Below are positions 1-10,534 of a stretch of 64,000 nucleotides of DNA, in pieces. The first letter of the stretch is position 1. Each line of letters opens with the position of its first letter. Position numbers and translations under genes: made by a program. The notes beneath the pieces are model-generated. The model made no database searches. It worked only from the letters and a program-made list of their open reading frames with translations, and was not told the DNA's origin. This DNA is from Cyanodermella asteris (Eukaryota > Ascomycota > Lecanoromycetes > Ostropales > Stictidaceae): the NCBI GenBank assembly GCA_900618795.1, contig UYJD01000007.1:363008-427007 (forward strand). Direction: 5' to 3'.

Positions 1-707
1 GCAGAGTTGCATCCTTGGTGCTTTTTGTGACGACTTCTCGGCGCTGTCATCAGGTAGAAGTTAACGTCCAAGTGAGCTCGAACGGGCGACGATCGACACC
101 GAATTTACCCAGACTTTTGGCAAGGATCGCGATGGCCATAAACAGAAAATTCGAAATTTGACAAACCTACAATCGAGATTTGTGACAATAGATGCATCCA
201 ACTGGCGGCGGTCAATGATTGTCTGGCATGACGAGGTTCATCGGCATGTCCTTGCAACTCGACGCGCATCAGGGGAATATCGGGAAGCAGGCTCTGGAAC
301 TCTGGGAACGACGAGATGCAAATAAGCTTTATGCGGCATGTGTGCCGCCAGCGGCTCCCGCGTGACTTCAAACGACTTTCGCTCCCATCTCCACACGCCG
401 TATACTGCAGTACGAAGCAGAACGTGAGCCAAGACCATCTTATTTTTAATGCCAGTTGAAAAAAGTCGTTACCCACCACGCCGGGGGGATCTGTGGTGTG
501 ATGTCCAGGGTGGTGGGTAACGACTTTTTTCAACTGGCCTTATTTATTCATGGCTCGGTACTAAAAAGCGACGGTAATTGCCATGATTGCGCTTTCCGAT
601 TGACATCATACCTCGCAGCTGTTAAGACAAATTTGTGTCTCTGGCGAACGTGTTCACGGCAGTGTTGACTTTCCCGCCGAACTCATCCCCTTTCCTCACC
701 TTTCACG
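1..707. other. 5' intergenic region with one foldback element
   Basis: No gene is supported here. The two open frames that cross this stretch read through the inverted repeat described separately and begin with nearly the same peptide, because the palindrome codes the same residues from both sides. The last 150 bases before the sedolisin ATG should hold its promoter; I see no clear TATA box. Confidence 0.6.
451..538. repeat. 88-bp foldback element (MITE-like inverted repeat)
   Basis: Arms 451-479 and 510-538 are 29-base perfect reverse complements around a spacer of about 30 bases. The outer ends read GCCAGTTGAAAAAAGTCG on both strands. Flanks are imperfect direct repeats: CTTATTTTTAAT at 439-450 and CTTATTTATTCAT at 539-551, which could be a decayed target-site duplication. 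The element has no coding capacity. It lies about 170 bases upstream of the sedolisin ATG, so it could also act as a transcribed hairpin. MITE origin is inference; copy number elsewhere is unknown. Confidence 0.75.
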
Positions 708-2495
708 ATGAAGTCCGAAGCTATTCTCTCAGCGGCCTTGCTGGTTTTGGCTCCGACGTTCGCCAAACCGCTTTCGAACAGGGCATCGTCGTATCTGCCA
801 CATGAAGAGGTCTCCAGGCTTCCTTCAGGATGGTCATTTCACTCTGAGGCCATGGACGACGAGGCGATAACTCTACGGATCGCGCTAAAGAAGGCGTCAG
901 ATAAAGTCACAGACATCGCCCATGCAGTCAGCGACCCTTTGTCCTCTCGCTACGGCCAACACCTCTCCGCCGAAGAGCTAGCTCAAATCACATCTCATGG
1001 TGGCTCCAAAGCATGCGACACGGTCAACTCGTGGCTTAAGTCACATGGAGCCAACGTTCTTGCTTGCGACGGGAAGTACGCCCGCTTCTCAACAAGTGTA
1101 TCAAAAGCAAACGACATGTTTCGATCAAAGTTTGGCTACTATCGACTTCATCACGAAGAGCCCGTGTTGAGGACAACAGACTACAGCCTACCAGCGCATC
1201 TTTCCAACGATGTGGACTTTGTCTTTCCCACGGTCCATTTCATGTCTGGTGGCAAGAAGCCCAAGTCTGTAGCTGCACTCGAAGTTCGACAGCATGGTAT
1301 ACCCACCGGCCCAGTCACATGCGCAAACAGCATCTGCCCGCGGAATTTGACAGAGAGATACAACATCACTTACTTTCCGAAAGATGGTACATCTGGGAGC
1401 AAAATCGGGATCACTGGTTTCATTGACAACTTCCCGAACAAGACCGATGTGGATGACTTCTTTGTCAAGTACGCTGGAAAGAGCAAGACGCAGATCCCGA
1501 CCTTCGACGTCAAATCGATCAACAACGGCACTACACAGATTCCGACGCCGTCCACCTTGATTGTGGAGCCAAACCTTGATTTGGACTACAGCCTGGCCTT
1601 CACCGGACCTCTGCCTGCTACTTTCTACACCACTGGTGGAAGACCACCAATGCTCCAACAGCCAGGCAACAAGCCTGTGCCAATCTCCGAGACAGGCAAT
1701 GAGCCATATCTCGACTTCTTCGAGGCTCTTCTGGCCGAGCAAAGCCCACCACAAGTCATCTCCATATCATATAGTGACGACGAGCAATCCGTCCCCATCA
1801 AGTACGCCCAGCACGTCTGCGACCTAATGGCACAAGCCGCCGTCCGCGGAATCTCCATCGTCGGCTCCTCCGGCGACGGTGGCGCTGCCGGGACCGGTAC
1901 TAGCGGAGACTGCGTCGGTCCAGACGGCAAGCACCGCCTCATCCCCACCTTCCCATCCAGCTGTCCCTGGATGACATCTGTCGGAGCGATTGCTGCATAC
2001 GGCGGACCAACAAGCTACAGCTCGGGCGGCTTCTCAAACTACTTCGCCACTCCCACCTGGCAGACCTCGGCCACGACGGGCTTCATCAAGGCTCTCAACG
2101 GAAGCCACAACGGATACTACAATGTCTCTGGGCGAGGCATCCCAGACGTCAGCCTTCTTGGCAGCGATTATCTCACGATCAACGGTGGTTTTACTTCGAC
2201 GCAGAAGGGAACCAGTGCATCGGCACCGGTTTTTGCGGCCATGGTTGCGTTGATGAATGATCTCAGACTGCGTGCGGGAAAGCCAGTGCTGGGACACTTG
2301 AATCCATTGATCTATTCGCAGAATTTCACTGTCGGGTTCTTGGACTCGGTCAGTGAGTATGGCACGTCGGCCGGCTGCTCGACAGGAGATGGTTTTCAGC
2401 AGCGGGGATGGGAGGCGCTCAAGGGCTGGGACGCTTCGACTGGTCTGGGTGAACCCAATTTTGATAAGTTGAAGGAGCTATTCCTCCAGATATAG
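708..2495 (+). CDS. Secreted sedolisin / tripeptidyl-peptidase (family S53)
   Basis: An acidic serine-carboxyl peptidase, expected to be secreted and to release tripeptides or cut proteins at low pH. The 595-residue intronless frame starts with a signal peptide (residues 1-19, ending PTFA). A pro-kumamolisin-type prodomain follows (about 35-190) and then the catalytic domain (about 210-595). The sedolisin catalytic pair is visible as E287 and D291 in the motif EPNLDLDY. The nucleophile is S503 in GTSASAP. The C-terminal GWDASTGLGEPNF is the usual end of the calcium-binding region. N-glycosylation sequons (NLT, NIT, NGT, NGS, NVS) are plentiful. Length is normal for fungal TPPs (about 580-650). 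All key residues are present, so the enzyme should be active. The ATG at 708 fits the signal peptide. Confidence 0.95.
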   Translation: MKSEAILSAALLVLAPTFAKPLSNRASSYLPHEEVSRLPSGWSFHSEAMDDEAITLRIALKKASDKVTDIAHAVSDPLSSRYGQHLSAEELAQITSHGGSKACDTVNSWLKSHGANVLACDGKYARFSTSVSKANDMFRSKFGYYRLHHEEPVLRTTDYSLPAHLSNDVDFVFPTVHFMSGGKKPKSVAALEVRQHGIPTGPVTCANSICPRNLTERYNITYFPKDGTSGSKIGITGFIDNFPNKTDVDDFFVKYAGKSKTQIPTFDVKSINNGTTQIPTPSTLIVEPNLDLDYSLAFTGPLPATFYTTGGRPPMLQQPGNKPVPISETGNEPYLDFFEALLAEQSPPQVISISYSDDEQSVPIKYAQHVCDLMAQAAVRGISIVGSSGDGGAAGTGTSGDCVGPDGKHRLIPTFPSSCPWMTSVGAIAAYGGPTSYSSGGFSNYFATPTWQTSATTGFIKALNGSHNGYYNVSGRGIPDVSLLGSDYLTINGGFTSTQKGTSASAPVFAAMVALMNDLRLRAGKPVLGHLNPLIYSQNFTVGFLDSVSEYGTSAGCSTGDGFQQRGWEALKGWDASTGLGEPNFDKLKELFLQI

Positions 2496-2968
2496 GTAAT
2501 CTCTGCGTTGGCAGCGACGGGACGACTCCTTAGCACATATTAATGCATTCATGATTTTATTCAGTGGTTTGATCAGAGCTGTGTAGCCAAGGCGGGGTGT
2601 CTGCTTTTGACGTCGTGATAGCTCATTCGAGTTTGAATTCAAAGCACTGAATGGCCTGAAAACTTGTTGAGTAGCGCCGGGATATGGGTAAAAATATCAA
2701 GTCCGACCTCCTCATTCGAGTCCGAGCGAAGGTATTCGTGTGTGTAAGTCCTCCCTCTGTCCGCCACGGCTCCTCGAGCCGAGGTACAGGGGACGAAGAT
2801 AACGCAATAGGACAACACCGGTCCCATACGTACCGAGCACTTCACATCCCGGGCCACGAGACGATTGATAATGCTTCCCACCAGTCTGACATGCTTCTTA
2901 TTCCAAAGAACATTTTACAAACCTTCAGACCCACCGTGAAGAATACATTTGCGTTCAGTAAAAGAAAC
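2496..2968. other. Intergenic, no gene seen
   Basis: This lies between the sedolisin stop and the metallo-beta-lactamase ATG and should hold a 3' UTR and a promoter. No long conserved frame, tRNA or repeat was recognised. Confidence 0.6.
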
Positions 2969-4347
2969 ATGGCGGGCACCCCACAGCTTCCTCCAATCAA
3001 TGACGTGGAGCGATTGAGCCCCAGAGTCATTCGTATCCTTGGTGGAAATCCGGGGAAGGTATGCATGGCAGTCTTTGTGTTTCGGGTTTGGGTTGATGGT
3101 GCAGACGCGGCTGACCCTACATGCAGTTCACTCTGCAAGGTTGGTGCATGTTCTTGACCGTAACCTTATCGACGCAACTCCGCTATAGGGCTGCTTCCGA
3201 CATTATTGCATGCCACATGGTTCAACGGAGTCAGACTGCAAGATAATCGAGTCGGTAATATGATACAAATGCTTGCAGATGGAGCGCCCAACGATGTCGC
3301 AATCGATTCAAAGTGGATGTCCATTCCATCTTCAGACGAGATATGTCATACGATGAGATCACAACCAACTCACAAACCTCTGCAATCATATACAAACCAT
3401 TCGCATCGCACGCAAGCATCTGTAATTGACCAACACCACTAACCTCCAATCCAGGCACGAACACCTACCTCGTCGGCACCGGCCGCTCTCGTATCCTAAT
3501 CGACACAGCTCAAGGCTTCGAAGCCTGGCCGCAATCCCTTTCCAGCGTCCTCAAGTCCGAAAACGCAACCATCTCTACCGCCCTGCTTACGCACTGGCAC
3601 CCCGACCACATTCTCGGCGTTCCCGACCTAATCAACCTGTGCCCAGACGTCGAGATCTACAAAGCCAAATCCGAAATCCCCTCCATGGTGGACGCCCGCA
3701 GAGGCCAACCCGAAGCAGACGCTGCATCTTCAGAGTCCAACAGCACGGATGGAATCCACGAGATCACGGACGGACAGGCGTTCGTTACGCAGGGCGCCAA
3801 GTTGACGGCGATTCATTGTCCGGGCCACACGGACGACCATATCGCATTCCTGCTTCAAGACGAAGAGGGGAGCGAAGCGGGTTTGCTGAAGGACTCCGGC
3901 GCGGTCTTCTCCGGCGACAACGTCCTCGGCCACGGCACGACGGTGTTCGAGGACCTGGCACTCTACCTACGGAGTCTGGCGAGCATGAAAGACGCGCTCG
4001 GGAAGCCCGGGGACGCAAAGCATAGTGGAATCCTGTACCCGGCACACGGCGAGATGATCGTGGACGGAAGGGGCAAGATTGACGAATATGTCAGGCATCG
4101 GAAGGAGAGGGAGGATCAGGTCGTGGGGATCCTGTCCGGGGAGAAGGAAGGCGAGTTCGGAGCGAATGCCTCGCAGGATGGGTGGACGTCGAGGGAGTTG
4201 ACGAGGGTGATTTACAAGGGGGTCGATGAGGGATTGCTGGATGCGGCGGAACGGGGCGTGGTTATGATCTTGGCGAAGTTGGAGGGGGATGGGAAGGCGA
4301 GCAAGACGGGTGAGAAATGGTGGTTTTCGGGCAAGGCCAAATTTTGA
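2969..4347 (+). CDS. Metallo-beta-lactamase-fold hydrolase (LACTB2-like)
   Basis: A zinc-dependent hydrolase of the group that holds LACTB2 endoribonuclease-like proteins and the MBL thioesterases paired with fungal polyketide synthases. Proposed exons are 2969-3058, 3127-3139 and 3455-4347, giving 331 residues. Exon 1 codes for RLSPRVIRILGGNPGK. The 13-nt exon 2 codes for FTLQ and one base of Gly. Exon 3 opens GTNTYLVGTG, and the joined string is the family signature. The zinc motif is THWHPDH (H81, H83, D85, H86), followed by the later ligands HCPGHTDDH, FSGDN and YPAHG. Intron 2 is long for this genome (315 nt). No polyketide synthase lies in the window, so a thioesterase role is not supported by context. 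The microexon is inferred from family alignment; the rest is firm. Confidence 0.88.
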
Positions 4348-5153
4348 TCAGCCGACTTGCGAATTCCATTCTCCCAATGCATCAATACCCTCGTCCTGAG
4401 TTCTTTTCTCTCGCGCCGCTGCACCTGAGCTGCGTGCTCTCTGTCGTGCAACGTGTTATTCCTGTGTATCCATTTCGAGACACATGACCTTCTCTCGAGT
4501 TCTCACCTGCACTTCACCTCGCAAGCCATTCCAGTCTGCAACGGTACCCAGTCATACTCGCCGCAGTACGATGCGATGCAAGAGTCTGCACACGATCGAA
4601 AAAGTAAAATAAACGTTCAGCGAGCCTCGTCTCATGTTAATGTGGCGACTCACTTGCCAACGTTCTTCACCAACCCAACCAAAACACGGCTTCCAATTCA
4701 GCTTTTCAGCACAGCAAAAAGCAATGCCCCTACCCAGGCTCGAACTGGGGACCTTGGACTGTCCGTTACTGCAGTAATAGATACTTGGAGAGTATGAGAT
4801 CCACGTGGTAACCAACTCCACCATAGAGGCGCTAACAAATGGATGTTGAACTTTATGTTTGTCCACGGATATCAGTCGCATGGTACTTTCCCGTGCTACT
4901 TGCACGAGTACACATGTCCGATGCTCGTTCTCTCTCACCTGCGAGTGGCCTGTTTCGATCTCAAAGTGGTCGCACGTCTGTGGATGGTTTTCAGATTGTT
5001 GGGCAACAGGTGCAAATCGACGATGCGCCTGCAAACCAGCGACTGGAAAAGTAGACGACGCACCCGGAGCTCACCAAACACGAGAGGCTAGAACAATCAG
5101 CTGAAATACGTAAGCTCTAAAGTGGTATCATAAGCCAAACTCGACCGTATCAA
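4348..5153. other. Intergenic with one tRNA gene
   Basis: Apart from the tRNA-Met gene at 4725-4830 I see nothing coding here. Small open frames overlap the tRNA and lack recognisable domains. Confidence 0.6.
4725..4830 (-). tRNA. Elongator tRNA-Met (CAT) with 32-nt intron
   Basis: Read on the minus strand, the acceptor arms GCCTCTA and TAGGGGC pair over seven positions with one G-T. The D arm is GTGG/CCAC. The anticodon stem is TGGAT/GTCCA around loop CTCATA-A, and the T arm is CCCAG-TTCGAGC-CTGGG. The anticodon CAT is at 4796-4794. A 32-nt intron (4761-4792 on the plus strand) sits between positions 37 and 38, the canonical place. The mature tRNA is 74 nt with discriminator A at 4725. A TTTTT Pol III terminator lies just downstream on the minus strand (4716-4720). 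The stems support elongator rather than initiator Met. Confidence 0.9.
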
Positions 5154-7187
5154 TCACTTATTCCCCATCGTCCTCGGCCCCATGATCTGCCGCCGCCCAC
5201 TATACACACCTCCACCTCCCTTATTGAGGTTGTCACCTCCCAAATACCCATACTGCGTAGTATTGAAACCCTGCCCCGGGCCCGATCCGGCAGTTTGATC
5301 GACTTCTCCACGCGCAGCGGCCGCTTGGACGGCCTTCTGAGCCTCCTCCCACTCTTGCGCTCTCAGCAGATCTGCTTCCATCTCCCGCTCGATAAGTGAC
5401 TTGGCGGCCCACCCGCCGGCTTTGGTCTTTTGTTGGCTTTCGACACGCCGGGCGTCTTCTCGTGCTAGCTCGGCGCTTGAGTTAAATGCTGCTTCAGATG
5501 GTGTGTAGGAGCTGGTGGCAGCGGGTGTGGGAGCCGGGTTCGAAGAAAAGAATCTGCCGGTTCGGTTCGCTGGCTGCGGTGGAACATAAGTGGACGGATC
5601 TGGCAAAGGTCGAGGCGATCTCGGGGCCTCTTTTGCTTGGGGTAAGGATCGTGGAGATCGAGGTGGCTCGGTGGTATCAACAGCAGCATTCGAAGAAGTC
5701 GTGGGGTCTGGCAGTGGTCTGGGAGATCTAGGTGGCTCCGGGAGTGTCGCAGAGGTCTGCCGTTGAGAAGGCGTAGGGACAGCAGGTTTCTTGCCTGGAA
5801 TCGGCAGGGGACGTGGTGATGCTGACGTACTCGCTTGAGCTCCAGGAATCGGCAGTGGTCGAGGCTGGGATGGTGTTGTTTGTTGATTTCGATCCCACTG
5901 TTTCCTGAGAAAGCTTCGCTCAGAGCTCTGGTCGCACTCGTTCTGAACGGGTGTCTCTGGCTCCGGCTTTGCGGACGGTGTGTGGACACCTGCAACCGAG
6001 CTTTGCTGGCTCGAGCCTGTAGCTTGTCGTCTGAGTCGCTCTGCCTCATACCTACGTTCCCTCTCTTCCGCGGCTGCCAACTTCGCTTCGAGCTCTTTGA
6101 TTCTGTCCGTCTTTGAGCTCGCTTGGGTGGTCTTTTGCTCGGCCTGGTACTGGCTCAACGTCTGACCGTGTAGCTTGGATTTGGCACTACGGTCCCGTTC
6201 AGCTTGCTCGGCCAGCTCTCGCTCTTCCTTCAATCTTTGCTCTTCCTCCTCTTTCCACTTCAATTCTTCCGCCTGCCATCGTCTCTTCTCCTCCTCTGCC
6301 TGTTGCCGTTCACGCTCGCGTTGCAGCTCGGCCTGTTCGTCCCATCGTCGAGCTTCCTCTTCTGCCGCTAACCGCTCCTCGGCTTCAATCTGTGCCTGGC
6401 GTTGTTGGCGTTCCTCTTCGGCTTGCCTTGCCTGGCGTTCAACCTCAGCCTCCTGCTCTTTGCGCCTCCTTTCCTTCTCAGCCAGACTGGGTACGGCTGG
6501 TTGCGACGATACGATTTGACGTCGTCCACCGAATGAAATACCCTGGTTGCCTTGGCTTGCCCCGCCTGTCCACCCGTATTGCGCGATGTTCCATGCTGGT
6601 GCTGTAGAATGTACATCTGACTTCTTCGCCCAAGTACTCGCACCGGGCGGTGATGCGGTGTAGTTCTTGGTCGGGCTTGTCCTACCATTCGGCCCCGGAC
6701 TACTAGTGCCTCGTGTCCCCGTGCCAGTGCCGGATGCTTGTGGGCTTAGATTGGTAGCCTTCATCCCGCCTATTCCTGTAGTGAATTTGGACGGATGCAG
6801 GGCGGCTGCGCGTCGACTGAATGCCCCTATGCATTGTAGTACCTGCGCTGGATCTTTTCGTTCGTAGAGGTCAACAGTCTGGAAAGTGTCGTGCTGCGCC
6901 AGGTTAATGGGCGGAGACTGACAAGCTCGGAGAAAGTGCGAAATCTGCTCCATCTGAACGAACGGCATGGACGACTGCTTGATTTTGAGGGCGCCGGCGC
7001 CCACAACTGCGTTGATGAGCTTGCACAGGGCGACCCCATCTTTCAGCGCTGCCAGGAGGTCGCTATCGCTCATGCGCTCTCCCAGTGCCCACTCGATCCA
7101 TTCCCGCGCCTCATTTGCGCGTTGCGGCGTATACTTCTCCAAGCGCAAGTTCTTCAAGTCGTTATCGAGAGATGGGACCGAAGCCAT
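5154..7187 (-). CDS. Calponin-homology / transgelin-like actin-binding protein
   Basis: Probably binds or bundles actin, in the manner of yeast Scp1 and SM22/calponin. The 677-residue intronless frame has a single calponin-homology domain at about 22-130 (REWIEWALGE, LKDGVALCKLIN, ISHFLRACQ). Two calponin-like repeats follow, with the signature G-x-S/N-x-G-x-x-x-x-GRRQI: one at 202-226 and one at the extreme C-terminus. Between them lie a long charged coiled coil rich in E, R, K and Q (about 235-390) and a proline-rich stretch with repeated PRPLPxP units, possible SH3 targets. Yeast Scp1 is only about 200 residues, so the coiled coil and proline region are a large insertion, known in filamentous fungi. 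The ATG at 7187 fits the start of the CH domain. The exact ortholog name is not certain. Confidence 0.9.
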   Translation of the reverse strand: MASVPSLDNDLKNLRLEKYTPQRANEAREWIEWALGERMSDSDLLAALKDGVALCKLINAVVGAGALKIKQSSMPFVQMEQISHFLRACQSPPINLAQHDTFQTVDLYERKDPAQVLQCIGAFSRRAAALHPSKFTTGIGGMKATNLSPQASGTGTGTRGTSSPGPNGRTSPTKNYTASPPGASTWAKKSDVHSTAPAWNIAQYGWTGGASQGNQGISFGGRRQIVSSQPAVPSLAEKERRRKEQEAEVERQARQAEEERQQRQAQIEAEERLAAEEEARRWDEQAELQRERERQQAEEEKRRWQAEELKWKEEEEQRLKEERELAEQAERDRSAKSKLHGQTLSQYQAEQKTTQASSKTDRIKELEAKLAAAEERERRYEAERLRRQATGSSQQSSVAGVHTPSAKPEPETPVQNECDQSSERSFLRKQWDRNQQTTPSQPRPLPIPGAQASTSASPRPLPIPGKKPAVPTPSQRQTSATLPEPPRSPRPLPDPTTSSNAAVDTTEPPRSPRSLPQAKEAPRSPRPLPDPSTYVPPQPANRTGRFFSSNPAPTPAATSSYTPSEAAFNSSAELAREDARRVESQQKTKAGGWAAKSLIEREMEADLLRAQEWEEAQKAVQAAAARGEVDQTAGSGPGQGFNTTQYGYLGGDNLNKGGGGVYSGRRQIMGPRTMGNK

Positions 7188-7728
7188 CGCCGTGTTCTAT
7201 CTCCAGCTCTTTTCCATCAAAGGCGGTACTTTCGATACGGGGAACCGTCTGGTTTGAGATGGCGGGGCTCAGCTCAGGCTGCAGCTGTGTGGAATGCGTG
7301 GCTCGGGCGGAGGAGAGGGTGCTAAGGTACAGCAACGATGACTCACGATCGTCTAGGATGTGGATAACAATGTTCTGTGTGGGATGCGAGGAAGGATAGC
7401 TGTGAATGCTGCGAGTTGGAATGAATGTTTTCATTGGGAAGCACGATGACGCACGAAACGTGATGGTAAATGCCCTCGGTTCGCAACAGCCAGGAATTCG
7501 ACTACCCGACACATCAAAAGAACACATTTAGCAAGCAGTGCTTCTTAATTAGTGCTCCGCCTTAGCTAAACATGGTCAGCTGTACGAAATTTGAGCCACG
7601 CTCAGCGCTTTCACCAAGCTCCATCCATGGCTTGCTCGGCGTTAGATTGAGATCTTGAAATCCAATTTTCTTGGTGCGAAGTAGATACAATACACTTCCA
7701 TCGTCTGCGTTGGGTCTTTCTGTTCTTA
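7188..7728. other. Intergenic, no gene seen
   Basis: This holds the 5' region of the calponin gene (minus strand) and the 3' end of the Pth11-like gene (minus strand). No conserved frame or RNA gene was recognised. Confidence 0.6.
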
Positions 7729-9070
7729 TTATATTCCATCAGCCCTGTCACTGAGATGCAGGTAATGTCTTGAGTCATGTTCCGAGATAGTCTCCACATC
7801 TCGCCGTCCACCCACCATACGCGTGAAGATACGCTTGCCCGGAAAACCTGACAGCGATAGAAGCCCTTTCTCGCCATCGACGGCAGTGGTGTCAATCTTG
7901 TAAGGAAGTATCTGATTCTGTCGCCTCCACTTCCGCCCTCTCTGGCCAGTCGCCGAACTTGAATGAGGACGGCTTCCTGAACGAATTCCTCCAGCCATCG
8001 CAGCTCTTCGACCTGAATCAGCGGCAGCTTGCTCTGATAGTCTGTTATGGGAACCATATGATCCCGTTGCGGAGCCGACGACTTGGGGAATCACGACTAG
8101 AGAGTCAACGAACGGTTTGATAAAGGATATGCCAGCAAATATGAGGGAGAGATGCGGGTGCAGGCCTGTAGTCAATGAGTAAGCGAAGGATTCCCAGGTC
8201 AGGTCTGTGGCTTGGTTCGAGGATGTTGGGGGAAGTCGAAGGAGGTAAATGTAGCGGAGGATCGAGACGGGTATTGTCCTGCTGGAAAATCAGCAACGAC
8301 AACGGCTAGGGGAAGATTGATACCTACAGGCAGCTCGGCGTGAAGCATAGCATCGAGAACCTTTTCTTCCAGCGCTGCGTCATCTGAACATTGCGGAGAA
8401 GAAGTATTGGGAGGAACGAGATGAGTAGCTGGGTCAGAATATCGACAGCGGTGAAGACTCCCCAAAAGGCGTCCTGGAAAGTATGCGTGAGCTGCGTGAG
8501 GCTTGATGACAAATTTCATTGCTTACCATGTGGATGCACTGGTGAGCTTCGACCTGCCATGGACGTGGCAGTTGGCAGGCGAAGGCTGTCACGAAGATAC
8601 AAACGGACATCCACAACCACACTCCAGCTGTCACAATCTTGGTGAAACGACGGTATCCAGCGGCGAGGGTGATGGCAGGAAAGAAGTAGAGCGGCACCAA
8701 TTTGGCCATGTTGACTGCGAGTGTGTACAGTGTCTCAGTGGCATACCGAGCCTTATAGAAGCAGTCCAACTGCGAGTCTGAGAGGGACGAACGATGACTT
8801 CCGAGCCCGTGGTTGACTTGAAGGGACACTGTTGCTACTTGACCGACAGTCACGGCCTGCACACCATACGATGAGCTTGTGGTCGGTTCTCTTCGTCAAT
8901 GGCAGACTTACGAACGCTGCGAGGATTGCCCAATCGTCCGGGCCGAGCCTGTGGTGGCCGTGATATTTGATGAACACCTTCAGACCCGTGCTGAACGTCG
9001 AGGCAATGATAGCAACCCAGACGACGATATTAATCAGCGGTCCTCGTGAATCGTCTGTCAAAGGCCTCAT
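7729..9070 (-). CDS. Pth11-like seven-TM rhodopsin-domain protein
   Basis: Member of the fungal Pth11-related membrane protein family, thought to sense surface or nutrient cues; the ligand is unknown. Exons on the minus strand are 9070-8912, 8856-8527, 8473-8328 and 8278-7729, giving 394 residues. Seven hydrophobic segments can be followed, from INIVVWVAIIASTFSTG through DDWAILAAF, the NMAKLVPLYFFPAITL helix and FWGVFTAVDILTQLLISF to LSLIFAGISFIKPFVDSL. The DDW motif after TM1 and the DLTWE motif before TM7 are family hallmarks. There is no N-terminal CFEM cysteine domain. The C-terminal tail of about 115 residues is charged and presumably cytoplasmic. The last acceptor is a tandem CAGCAG, so two isoforms differing by one residue are possible. 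All introns (49-55 nt) keep phase. Confidence 0.85.
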
Positions 9071-10534
9071 ATTAAAAATTATGCAAAGATTTGGCCAAGC
9101 AGCCTAGACAACGTGGGACACGACATCTTAGATATCTCTCGAAGCACTTGTCTTGTCTCATATCAATCGCGTGAGCACTGAGGTACAGAGAATCGGAATA
9201 GGCCTCGGAGCCGGCCTTCTCATCCATACCATAGCCTCGACAGAATAAGCACACATATTTCCGGCGCCGCATCACTGCTGGCTAGCGCTTAAAAGCTTTC
9301 TGCTATTCGTCCGATGTGGTTGGGAATCACCGTAAATGGGTGTCGTGTCTCTGGTTGCTGCCATTGCCTGCGGGAAGAAGGGCCGGCCTCATTGCCGACC
9401 TTCGGTTGTCGTGTAGAGTGGGTATGATTTCTAACTGGCAGACCGTTCAAATGTCCCTGCGGTAAGACAATGGTGACTGAGCTCGAGTCAGAACTGGAGG
9501 GGTTAGACACTGGAAGATCTCGAGGAACCCGACATTGCACTTTGTGTGCGTTGATGACAGCGAGAGACAGCAATCGATGCTCCTTCGTTACAGACTTTCG
9601 GCGCTCACTATCGACAACACAATGAACGCATACATAACCGAGCCCGCCGTGGCTGCATCCCCTTTCGGTAATTTTGAAGCCAGCCCCCAGGACAAAATGA
9701 TTCCCATGTTCCCACCACAAGGGCCTTCGCCATAGCTCCTCCTCGGCCCATGATATGGCCCATCACGTCTCGCATCCAGTGGGGCTAATGGGAAGCAATG
9801 GTGGGCAACGCTGAACTCCGAAAAGAAGGGATCTGCAGACCTCAGCAAGCATTCACGAACCTTAAACCCCAGAAGCGGGAAAGTGGCCGCCGAAACGGCC
9901 AACACAGCCCACCTCTCCTCCATGCTCTCCGTCCTCCCGTTTACGCTCGAGTTGTCCGTTCATGCAGGCGCTTTGGTGAGGAAAGGGGCGGTGTCATTGG
10001 GTATGTCTCTGCTGGCGATCGATGCAAAAATCGTAGGATAGACGGATCGCTCGGCGGCTATTCTCTTGTCAAACTCGAGGCGTACCAACCAAAAGAGATG
10101 ATACCAAATCATTGACACGATATTAGCTGTTAGGCTAAGTGTAGCTGCCGCAGGGTTTGAGGGCGTTGGCTTGCCGGCCATCAGAGACAAGGCGTTTCGA
10201 AAAAGCCTTTCTGTGTCAGCGTCTCAGTGCTCAAGAAGGAAGCTACAGAATATGCAGGCTGAACTGTCCCTCGACGCACAGCTGCGCTAAACCTCAAACG
10301 CTGTAAGGTGGCGACAGTCGATCAGTCGGGGTCCTCTGATTCTTCGAGAATCTCAAACTTCTTTGCATTTTTCTTGTTCTTGATTTCTGTCTTCAACACT
10401 CACAAGACGGTGAGCCTGTGAGAAATCGTGTCTGATCAGCGTCGGAATGGCGCAGTGACTTCATTTGATAGCGAACCACACTCGTCTTCATTGTTGTCTG
10501 CAAGCACACGCTTATTCCAAATCGCACTCCCAAA
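9071..10534. other. Long intergenic region, no supported gene
   Basis: Several minus-strand frames cross this 1.46 kb. One of them, 10181-9960, has an ATG and a hydrophobic stretch (LTANIVSMIWYHLFWLV) but only 73 residues, and nothing downstream splices to it in frame. I do not call a gene. The right end should hold the promoter of the APC permease. Confidence 0.5.

Noticed and set aside
9960-10181. A 73-codon minus-strand frame with a hydrophobic helix
   Set aside because: It is short, unsupported by any family and cannot be joined to the next minus-strand frame by good splice sites.
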